The notes: generated from the letters alone by a model not told the origin. Shown: positions 1-5,744, counted from the first letter of the stretch. The stretch: DNA of 5,861 bases from Rhizobacter sp. (GCA_025360945.1 JANYBE010000619.1:1-5861), one strand, 5' to 3'. Made by a program: numbers and translations.

Positions 1-738
1 ATTGCCGTTCACCGCGTCGGTGACCACCAGGATCCCGTAAAGGCCCATTGGTCCCTGGATTGAGGGGTGGGTTCCCGATTCGATGAGGTAGGTGCCGGGC
101 TGCAGGGCTGGAGTTGGCGTGGAACAGGTTAGGCCCCAGCACAGCGAGGTCGTTGCGCCGGCGAGCACTTCGGTCCCGAACGACTGGACACGATTCCCCT
201 GGGTGGGCGGAGGCGCCACCGGCGTACTGGTCGGCGCCGCGATCGGCCAGGTCTGCGACCGGGCGCCGCTGTGGTCCGGGCTCGCCGTCGTGGTGGGGGT
301 ACCAAGGCCGCCGCCGATCTGGCCGACGATCACCAGCGAGGTTGGAACCGTGTTCCCGTTGGCGAAGGTGAGGTTATTCGTCAGGTTGATCGTCAGGGTC
401 TGTCCGCTTTGCACCGTGATGACGACCGGAGACCAAGATGCCGCCAGCGCGGTCTGCGCCGCGGTTGGCGTCCCCGGGGGTATTGCGGCCTGTGCCGTCG
501 CCACCGCGGCCTGCGCCGCCGCCACTGCCGGGTTCGAGGCAACACACCCCGAAGAGGCGGCACCGCCGCAGCTGTAACCCCACATCGGCACGACCGAGCC
601 GTCCGTTAGCGCGGTGCTCGCGGGTGCCGCGGTCAGGTTGACGACCTGCTGGGCCAGCGCTGAGCCCGATGCCCAAAGCAGTGCAACAGCCGCCAACGCC
701 CTCTTGAGCGTGACCGAATCGAGACTAATGGTTCGCAT
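1..738 (-). CDS. Exported multicopper oxidase-like protein C, N-terminal 246 residues (runs off the left edge)
   Basis: The frame is open from ATG at 738 to base 1, so the C-terminus lies outside the window. Residues 1-29 form a Sec signal peptide: LKR, a hydrophobic stretch, then ALA before QQ. The rest is one cupredoxin domain. WGYSC (53-57) with C65 matches WGYGC in the gene upstream (protein B). WSPVVITVQSGQTLTINLTNN (102-122) is the usual first-domain strand of multicopper oxidases, and GTYLIESGTHPSIQGPMGLYGILVV (215-239) its end. The copper ligands expected there are absent: TSLVIVG stands where TSIHWHG is usual, and ESGT where HSH is usual. An Ala/Gln-rich insert occupies about 71-100. 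It is the last visible operon gene, 16 nt after B. Family membership is fairly safe. Large Mn(II)-oxidase-type proteins such as MofA are a possible relative, but total length and active copper sites cannot be seen. Confidence 0.8.
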   Translation of the reverse strand, partial: MRTISLDSVTLKRALAAVALLWASGSALAQQVVNLTAAPASTALTDGSVVPMWGYSCGGAASSGCVASNPAVAAAQAAVATAQAAIPPGTPTAAQTALAASWSPVVITVQSGQTLTINLTNNLTFANGNTVPTSLVIVGQIGGGLGTPTTTASPDHSGARSQTWPIAAPTSTPVAPPPTQGNRVQSFGTEVLAGATTSLCWGLTCSTPTPALQPGTYLIESGTHPSIQGPMGLYGILVVTDAVNGN

Positions 739-743
739 GTTCG

Positions 744-750
744 CTCCCCT
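744..750 (-). promoter_or_regulatory. Ribosome binding site of protein C
   Basis: On the minus strand AGGGGAG lies 5 nt before the ATG at 738. It sits inside the 16-nt gap after the stop of protein B, so it fixes the start of C and indicates that B and C share a transcript. Confidence 0.7.
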
Positions 751-754
751 GCCC

Positions 755-2389
755 TTATTGGGATTCATCGATCACGAATTCACGCGAATCGACGAGCATC
801 ATCATCAACATCCCGCCAGGAAAGATGTTGTTCGTGGTGATCTCACGTTCGTTATGGGAGTGCCACATGAACGCATAGCCTGCTTCTAGGGACGGGCTGT
901 TCGCGATAGTCCCTGACGGAGGCGTCGTGCCGGTCGCGCTGCAACCCGAGCCGCTGCACGAGCCGAAGGTCGCGCGGGCCGTCGCATTCGGGCCGAGGTA
1001 GGGGCTGCCGCCGTACCACGCACCGTTCTTGAAGATGTTTGGGTCGGGCAAGGTCACCGGACCGCCGGCAGGCACGTCGCCAAAGGGCGCCGCCTGCATG
1101 GGCTTGTTGTGGTCCTGGCACCACTCGAAGTAATTAATCGCGGTGGGCGCGATCGTGTTGTAGCCGTTGGCATCGGGCGTGCATGGCAGCTTCGCGTTGG
1201 CGTCGGCCGACGCGGGGTTGTGGCCGTACATGTCCCAGTTCAGGCCCTTGCCGGTGAAATAGAACAGTCCGTCCATCGCCATGCCCGGCGTCGTCGTCGT
1301 CGTGAACATCAGCGGGCCGGCCAGGTTGCCATTCGGGCTGAGCAGCAGGTTGCCGTCGCGCGCCAGGATGCGCACGTGGTTGGCGTGCTCGTGGAACGGG
1401 TGCTGCCAGCGGCCCTGGCCGATGATCCGCAGCAGCGAGATCTCACCCGGGTGCATGTGCGGATTGCCGTTGTAGGGCTGGTGTGGATACATCGGCGCGT
1501 AATTGGCGTCCATGTCGTCGGGCATCGAGCGCCCGTTGATCATGAAATAGGCCGGGTGGTAAGGCTCGGTCGGCACGTCGAGGCTGCAGCCCATCGCACC
1601 CGCCACACATCCGGCCTTTGCGGTGACCTGCTCAAGCGCGGCGATGTGGATCGCCGGATCCATTTCGGAGAACTGGAACAGGTATTCGCGGTCGTAGCAG
1701 GTCGACGCGTGGCCGAAGGCCGACGTCGAGAGACGGAAATCCTTCTCGCCCCATTTCGCCATGGCCTGGGCGTTGGCTCCCGCGGGAGCCAACGTGTCCT
1801 TGCAGGATTTTCCGTCGACCTGGTTCGCTGGCAGCACGATGATTGCGCCGAACAGGCCCATCTCGACTTGCAGGTCGCCCTGGGTGCCACTGTAGTAGGC
1901 ACGGGTTCCGGGCGAGCCGGGCGTGAAGGTGTAGGTCACCGTGCCGCCTTGCGCGGCTTCGCAGGTCAGCAGGCCTTGAACGCCAACGGGGGTGGCTGCG
2001 CCGCAACTTGTCGTCACGTTGAACCCTGGAAACAGGATCGACGTGGGGCCGGCCGCGGCAGGCAGACTATTCGTCAGCGTCACGGTGACGGTCTGGCCTT
2101 CCGTGACGATCAGCGTCGGCCCGGGCAGCTGCATTTCGTTGCACGTACCGCTGATCGCCGCCGGCGCAAAGCCGCCCGGTGTGCCGTTGCACCCGTAGCC
2201 CCACGAGTAGACGGACTGGCCGTCCGGCTGCGTGATGTACGCGTCCTTGGCCTGAAGGTTGAAGGTCGGCCCCGTGATGCCCGGTGCCGCGGCCTGCGCC
2301 GAAGCCGTGACCAGCGCGCCCAACGCCACCAGGCCGAGAGAAAGCACTCGCTTCATCGAAATCGATTTGATGGTTGTCGTTGCGTGCAT
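755..2389 (-). CDS. Exported two-domain multicopper oxidase-like protein B, half trinuclear site, no type 1 cysteine
   Basis: 544 aa. The ATG at 2389 is preferred because GAGGGG lies 6 nt before it; the in-frame Met12 has no comparable site. A Sec leader (MKRVLSLGLVALGALVTASAQA) ends near residue 33. Domain 1 (about 40-187) has a normal cupredoxin frame (LPGPTLIVTEGQTVTVTLTN, 88-107; MGLFGAIIVLP, 177-187), but its HxH motifs are replaced by TSILFPG and YYSGT. Domain 2 (about 278-535) keeps H330-PFH-E-H335, like the HPxHLHG of active oxidases, and WHSH (H510, H512). Ser511 (TCC) replaces the type 1 copper cysteine, and no His follows at the usual spacing. A long loop (about 345-505) separates the two motifs, and a Met-rich strand GGMLMMMLV closes the fold. 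Alone it can supply only half of a trinuclear copper cluster. I infer it pairs with protein A, encoded 10 nt upstream. A non-catalytic copper-binding role is the alternative. Confidence 0.88.
   Translation of the reverse strand: MHATTTIKSISMKRVLSLGLVALGALVTASAQAAAPGITGPTFNLQAKDAYITQPDGQSVYSWGYGCNGTPGGFAPAAISGTCNEMQLPGPTLIVTEGQTVTVTLTNSLPAAAGPTSILFPGFNVTTSCGAATPVGVQGLLTCEAAQGGTVTYTFTPGSPGTRAYYSGTQGDLQVEMGLFGAIIVLPANQVDGKSCKDTLAPAGANAQAMAKWGEKDFRLSTSAFGHASTCYDREYLFQFSEMDPAIHIAALEQVTAKAGCVAGAMGCSLDVPTEPYHPAYFMINGRSMPDDMDANYAPMYPHQPYNGNPHMHPGEISLLRIIGQGRWQHPFHEHANHVRILARDGNLLLSPNGNLAGPLMFTTTTTPGMAMDGLFYFTGKGLNWDMYGHNPASADANAKLPCTPDANGYNTIAPTAINYFEWCQDHNKPMQAAPFGDVPAGGPVTLPDPNIFKNGAWYGGSPYLGPNATARATFGSCSGSGCSATGTTPPSGTIANSPSLEAGYAFMWHSHNEREITTNNIFPGGMLMMMLVDSREFVIDESQ
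1289..1303. repeat. (CGT)5 trinucleotide repeat inside protein B
   Basis: Five consecutive CGT units on the plus strand encode five ACG threonine codons (residues 363-367) in protein B, just before PGMAMDG. Length change would alter the threonine run without shifting the frame, so it could vary loop length but is not an on/off switch. Confidence 0.75.
1771..1794. repeat. 24-bp perfect palindrome inside protein B
   Basis: CGTTGGCTCCCG is followed directly by its exact reverse complement, with no spacer. It lies within the protein B coding region over residues about 199-206 (LAPAGANA). It could be a cruciform or mRNA hairpin or a protein binding site. It could also be a chance product of the alternating Ala/Gly/Pro codons. 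No T-run follows on either strand, so it is not a standard terminator. Confidence 0.8.
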
Positions 2390-2395
2390 CGCGTG

Positions 2396-2401
2396 CCCCT
2401 C
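2396..2401 (-). promoter_or_regulatory. Ribosome binding site of protein B, overlapping the stop codon of protein A
   Basis: GAGGGG begins inside the TGA stop of protein A (2402-2400) and lies 6 nt before the ATG at 2389. Ribosomes finishing A therefore sit on the initiation signal of B. This arrangement usually means translational coupling and near-equal output, as expected for two subunits of one complex. Confidence 0.75.
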
Positions 2402-4472
2402 AGTTCGAGACGACGTGAACTTCGGTCATCTGACCACCGAAGTTCTCCGCGTCGTTGGACAGGTGGTCCAGGTTGGACGTGTACAGGTAGTAGGTGCCGG
2501 CCGGGATCGCAGTCGTGCACGCCGAGGACGGGTCCGAGGGGTTAGAGCGCATCAGGCAGCTGTCCAGGATCACGTCCACCGATTCGCCGCCACCGAGCGT
2601 GATCGAGTTCGTGAAGTAGTCCATGTTGTTGCCGTCCTGGTCGCGCAGCAGCTTGGCGTTCCAGCCGACCACATGCATGCGCATGCCCACCGACGCCAGC
2701 GTGTGGTACTCGGTCACAGCCAGTTCGGAGATGCGCAACAGCGTGCGCTGACCGGCCGTCATGGTGACGATCGAGCTGATCGGCTGCGAGAAGTGCTCCA
2801 CGCCGTCGGAGGACGGCGTGGACAGCGGGCCGGGGGTCACCGTGTCGGGATAGCTGCGACCGTTGAGCAGGAAGTACTTGTCCTTCATGTCCGCGAAACC
2901 CTCGTTGTTGAAGGTCATGCCGACGAAGTGGAAGTTCGGGTCAAAGCCGTGCATCTGCAGCGGCACCTCGACGTCGTAAAAGGTCGACCCGTCGCCGTCG
3001 TTGTAGGCGTAGCCCGTGGTCGCCGTCTTGCTCAGGTCCGTCGATACCGTAGTTGCTGGCGCAACGGCACCGGTATTCGTGGCCGGCAGCGGATTGCTGC
3101 ACAGGACGTCCGAGGAATTGCATGCCGTGCGCAGGTCGCCCTGCTGTGCCTGGAGCGCCGTGTAGAGGCTTGTGCCCACTGGCACGCGGTTCTGCCGCGG
3201 CCGCACGTAAAGCTGGCCAACCATGCCCATCTGTAGGTGTTCCGGCGGCGTGATATGGCAGTGCCAGAAGTAGGTGCCCGCGTCCGGCGCCAGGTAGTAG
3301 TAAGTGAAGCTGCCGCCAATGTTGATGGCCACAGAAGCGTCGGGCACGCCGTCAAAGAGCGCCGAGGCGTTCGGGTAGCCGTGGAAGTGGATCGTGTGCT
3401 GCTCGAACAGATCCGGCCGCATGATCATGCCGACGTTGGTCAGCGTCAGAAAGAATTCGTCGTCCTCGTCAATCGCCATCAGCGGCGCCGGGATGTTGCC
3501 GTTCATGACGCCCACGTCCATGATCTGGCGCGGATCGACGTGGCCGTCAACGATTGGAACGGAGGAGGCCGTGGCGTCCGTGGATGTCACGACCTCGGGC
3601 AGGCCGGTGGCGGTCGACAACACGAACTGGAACCCATAACTCGCCGGAAGCCCGATGGTGTTGGCGACTCCCACATTGGTGACCGTATAGGTCCCCACGT
3701 AGCCGCTCAGATCGGTCCCGCTCGGGCCCTGTCCGATTGCGATGGAGTCGCCGACCTTGAAAGGCGCCGCGGCGTTCAGGATCACCGACACCGTATGGGC
3801 CGTGACGGCGGAGTTGGCCGCAGCGGTCAATGTGGGGCTTGGTCCTTCGAGGATGTCGTAGATGCTGAACGTGTAGTTAACGTTGCTGTCGACCAGGCCG
3901 ATGGCGCCGTTGTACGGTGTCGACGGACTCGGCAACGCTTGCGGATAGCCCGGCACCAACGTGGTCGGATCGGTAACCACCGTGTTGAAAACGGACGGGA
4001 ACTCGCTGCCCGGCTTGCCACTCGAAATGTCGCTCAATCCGGACAGGGGCCCGAACGAGAACATGTACGTCTGGGTGCCGTCGGCCATCGACGCGTAGCC
4101 GTCGCCGCCGCCGACCTGCTGGCACTTGATGGCGCCGTTGACGGGTCCGGTCTTTCCCGTCGTGTAATCCACTGAGCTCGTTGCGGCCGTCTTTGGAGTG
4201 GGATAGGTGGGCCCAGCGTACGCCGCCTCGGAACTCGTTTTCGTCGCATCAGGGTGCGTGATCGTGCTCGTCGGGCACTGCACCCGGAACGACTGCGCCG
4301 CTGCCGGCGTTGCGAGCACTATGGCAGTGACGGCGGCGACGCATGTCAGCGCCATGTGCCGCGCTCTCGCCGATCGTGTCGAAGTGATCGACAGCGTTCG
4401 CACCCCGCAGAGTTGCTGGTGTTTCCAGCCCGGTGTGCGAGGCGCACGATTCAGAATGTTGGCCATCGACAT
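2400..4472 (-). CDS. Exported two-domain multicopper oxidase-like protein A with type 1 copper site
   Basis: 690 aa from ATG 4472; ATG 4466 in the same frame is nearly as good, as AGGAGG lies 4 nt before the first and 10 nt before the second. A long basic n-region precedes a hydrophobic core (41-55) and likely cleavage at PAAA/Q60. Cupredoxin domain 1 ends with a full active set: H359-TIH362-F-H364-G, then W-H404-C405-H406 and EH412LQMGM417. That gives type 1 ligands H359, C405, H412 with an axial Met, and two HxH pairs for a trinuclear cluster. The HCH-to-His gap is two residues longer than in laccases. A β-rich stretch (about 211-305) appears inserted in domain 1. Domain 2 (about 485-688) has the FLLNGRSYPDT and GGQMTEVHVV framework but RMH and YTSNLDH where the other HxH pairs would be. 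Alone it lacks half of a trinuclear site. SCO upstream would supply copper; protein B downstream may complete the site. Substrate unknown; OmpB- or Mn-oxidase-like roles are possible. Confidence 0.9.
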   Translation of the reverse strand: MSMANILNRAPRTPGWKHQQLCGVRTLSITSTRSARARHMALTCVAAVTAIVLATPAAAQSFRVQCPTSTITHPDATKTSSEAAYAGPTYPTPKTAATSSVDYTTGKTGPVNGAIKCQQVGGGDGYASMADGTQTYMFSFGPLSGLSDISSGKPGSEFPSVFNTVVTDPTTLVPGYPQALPSPSTPYNGAIGLVDSNVNYTFSIYDILEGPSPTLTAAANSAVTAHTVSVILNAAAPFKVGDSIAIGQGPSGTDLSGYVGTYTVTNVGVANTIGLPASYGFQFVLSTATGLPEVVTSTDATASSVPIVDGHVDPRQIMDVGVMNGNIPAPLMAIDEDDEFFLTLTNVGMIMRPDLFEQHTIHFHGYPNASALFDGVPDASVAINIGGSFTYYYLAPDAGTYFWHCHITPPEHLQMGMVGQLYVRPRQNRVPVGTSLYTALQAQQGDLRTACNSSDVLCSNPLPATNTGAVAPATTVSTDLSKTATTGYAYNDGDGSTFYDVEVPLQMHGFDPNFHFVGMTFNNEGFADMKDKYFLLNGRSYPDTVTPGPLSTPSSDGVEHFSQPISSIVTMTAGQRTLLRISELAVTEYHTLASVGMRMHVVGWNAKLLRDQDGNNMDYFTNSITLGGGESVDVILDSCLMRSNPSDPSSACTTAIPAGTYYLYTSNLDHLSNDAENFGGQMTEVHVVSN
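2797..2822. repeat. 11-bp perfect stem with 4-nt loop inside protein A
   Basis: TCCACGCCGTC (2797-2807) is followed by GGAG and then its exact reverse complement (2812-2822). It lies in the protein A coding region over SSDGVEH (about residues 554-560). It can form a strong hairpin in RNA. No T-run follows on the minus strand, so it does not look like an intrinsic terminator; a regulatory role is unproven. Confidence 0.7.
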
Positions 4473-4621
4473 GGAACCTCCTGCGTTAACGCCTTGGTCT
4501 AAGGGCGGAGTACATCCGGGCCAGTCAGGCGCGCAGGCAACGCTGCGGGCCGGCGTGAATTGGCGACGAAAGTGCTCGCGCACGGATGACCGCTCCACGA
4601 TGGTGGTTTCCGAAGAGGCGC
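4473..4621 (-). other. 149-nt gap between SCO and protein A with an open in-frame leader
   Basis: This is the only sizeable spacer inside the operon. I see no convincing sigma-70 or sigma-54 promoter and no terminator hairpin with a T-run. The protein A frame stays open without a stop across the whole gap and into SCO. An in-frame ATG at 4625 overlaps the SCO stop as ATGA, which would add 51 mostly polar residues to A. Because a good Shine-Dalgarno sequence and a signal peptide lie further downstream, I treat this stretch as leader rather than coding. Confidence 0.5.
4476..4482 (-). promoter_or_regulatory. Ribosome binding site of protein A
   Basis: AGGAGGT on the minus strand is the strongest Shine-Dalgarno sequence in the window. 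It serves ATG 4472 (4 nt from AGGAGG) or ATG 4466 (10 nt); neither spacing is ideal, so the first two codons of A are uncertain. It argues against starting A at the upstream ATG 4625. Confidence 0.75.
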
Positions 4622-5344
4622 TCATCGGGTGGCCACCAAGTGCTGCAACTCGGCCAGCAACTGGTCCGCACTCGCAAACCCGTCGATCCGAACCCACGTG
4701 GAATTGAGGCCCGTGCGCAGCAGCGTCACCGGCGTATGGCTCATCTTGTCGCCCTGGTACACGCCAAAGGCCTGCTGGGCGGCGACGCTGGCGGCCACGC
4801 TGCCGGTGTAGTGCTGCCATGCCGGACCGGCACCGAACTTGTTCGCGTACTCGCGCAGCCGCGCCGGCGTGTCCTGCTCGGGGTCGATCGAGATTGACAC
4901 CAGGTGCACGGCGCTGCGAGACGCGCCCAGCTTGCCCTGAAGCTCCGAAAGCGTCTGGCTCGAGATGGGGCAGATCGACGTGCAGGTCGTGTAGATGAAG
5001 CTCAGCACCACCGGCCGGCCGTCGTTCAACTCGTCGGCCAGCAGCACCTTCTTGCCGTCGTCGCGGACCAGCGAGACAACGGGAATAACGTAGTCCCGGG
5101 TCGTCCGCGACGTCTCGGGAGTCATTTGGTGATGGTGATGCGCGTGTGGGTCGGCAGTCTCGGAATCACCCGCGGCGAGCGCCGTCGTCGCGCACAAGCC
5201 GGTTGCGACTGCAAGTAACACGCCGGCCCGCCATGGCAACCAGTGCCCAAGCCTGGACGCATTCGAACTCCCCGACGCGTGCGGCGCTCGAACGCCGCCG
5301 ACATCCAGGCTGCGCCCGTGCGGCTTCGCTTTCAGGTTCGACAT
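4622..5344 (-). CDS. SCO1/SenC-family copper chaperone with His-rich N-terminus
   Basis: 240 aa. SCO proteins are exported or membrane-anchored thioredoxin-fold factors that carry copper to oxidases and reduce cysteines at their copper sites. The ATG at 5344 (MSNLKAKPHG) is chosen because AAGGGG lies 6 nt upstream; an ATG at 5386 would only add 14 residues. A hydrophobic segment (about 40-56) ends ALA/A near 57 and could be a cleaved signal or an anchor. The mature start has a His cluster (H67, H69-H72). The core shows FIYTTC121TSIC125PISS, the SCO copper-binding CxxxCP, then SISIDPEQDTPARLREYANKFG (150-171) and H204 in MSHTPV, the third copper ligand. Length and motif order are typical. As first gene of the operon, 149 nt ahead of protein A, its likely client is the oxidase set downstream rather than cytochrome oxidase, whose genes are not seen here. 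Confidence 0.93.
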   Translation of the reverse strand: MSNLKAKPHGRSLDVGGVRAPHASGSSNASRLGHWLPWRAGVLLAVATGLCATTALAAGDSETADPHAHHHHQMTPETSRTTRDYVIPVVSLVRDDGKKVLLADELNDGRPVVLSFIYTTCTSICPISSQTLSELQGKLGASRSAVHLVSISIDPEQDTPARLREYANKFGAGPAWQHYTGSVAASVAAQQAFGVYQGDKMSHTPVTLLRTGLNSTWVRIDGFASADQLLAELQHLVATR

Positions 5345-5350
5345 TCCTAT

Positions 5351-5356
5351 CCCCTT
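5351..5356 (-). promoter_or_regulatory. Ribosome binding site of the SCO gene
   Basis: AAGGGG on the minus strand lies 6 nt before the ATG at 5344, and it decides between this start and the upstream in-frame ATG at 5386. A second AGGA touches the start codon but is too close to act alone. Confidence 0.65.
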
Positions 5357-5561
5357 TTCCGGCACATCATTTGACGTGCACGGCACAACGGGTACGGCCT
5401 TTGGCGGCTCATTTACCCATGCTTGCGTGCTGCTACTGACCCCAACTGCACGTGGCCAGATTACGCGCGGTGGATCAGGAAGTCGCGGGGCGCCCTCCTA
5501 GCGATAGAGGGGTGCAGGTCCTACTTCCGACGCGGCCAAAGGTGGGAGTTGCGGGCATTTC

Positions 5562-5575
5562 TTATGCGGACATTA
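5562..5575. repeat. Short near-palindrome upstream of the operon
   Basis: TTATG, CGGA, CATTA: the arms are inverted repeats with one mismatch (CATAA would be perfect). It is AT-rich against a GC-rich background. It might be a regulator or recombinase site, but at this length chance is possible. Confidence 0.35.
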
Positions 5576-5636
5576 AGATCCGCTGCACGCGGGACAGAAG
5601 TTTCCCAAGTGCGTATTTCGCCGATCGCGGACGCCT

Positions 5637-5744
5637 GTTTCAGGCTGATCGTGGACGGCGAAACGGCCCCGTCGGTGACGCGCTGGGGAAGCGCGCAAGT
5701 TCTAGGGCTGAAACTATCACAATCGTCCACGATCAGCCTGAAAC
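5637..5744. repeat. Perfect 21-bp inverted repeat with 66-nt spacer, probably insertion-sequence end material
   Basis: The left arm (5637-5657) starts GTTTCAGGCTGATC and ends GTGGACG; the right arm (5724-5744) is its exact reverse complement. The sequences just outside and inside the arms do not match, so the arms have sharp borders. A further CTGAAAC at 5708-5714 repeats the end of the right arm. Multiple short end repeats are typical of IS21-family elements, and the right arm overlaps an IstA-like fragment, so I infer leftover or rearranged IS ends. The 66-nt spacer is too long for a normal terminator, and no transposase gene fits between the arms. Confidence 0.75.

Larger units (their letters stand above)
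5345..5636. other. Non-coding region upstream of the SCO-oxidase operon
   Basis: About 290 bp between the operon and the repeat/transposase remnant. Reading frames crossing it on either strand have no recognisable protein character. The operon promoter should lie here, since all genes read leftward from it, but I find no -35/-10 pair with acceptable spacing on the minus strand and no clear CueR- or CopR-type operator. The one structured element is the near-palindrome at 5562-5575. Confidence 0.6.

Noticed and set aside
374..676. Minus-strand 100-codon frame with its own ATG
   Set aside because: It is a different frame inside protein C, whose own frame shows a signal peptide and cupredoxin strands.
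1109..2545. Plus-strand 478-codon open frame
   Set aside because: It lies antisense to protein B, with an Arg/Val/His/Gly-rich composition typical of the shadow of a GC-rich gene. It crosses the A/B boundary and shows no domain.
2259..3236. Plus-strand 325-codon open frame
   Set aside because: Antisense to B and A. Composition is that of a reverse-frame shadow, and the minus strand holds clear copper motifs here.
3237..4175. Plus-strand 312-codon open frame
   Set aside because: Antisense to the copper-binding domain of A; Arg/Asp/Val-rich shadow with no recognisable motif.
2400..4820. Protein A extended to an ATG at 4820 (806 codons)
   Set aside because: The first part overlaps SCO in another frame; the signal peptide and AGGAGGT support a start at 4472 or 4466.
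5500..5560. Possible CueR-type copper operator (ACCTTT ... GGAAGTAGG on the minus strand)
   Set aside because: The dyad is too imperfect and no -35/-10 elements flank it.
5637..5744. Inverted repeat read as a Rho-independent terminator
   Set aside because: The 66-nt loop is far too long and no T-run follows on the relevant strand.
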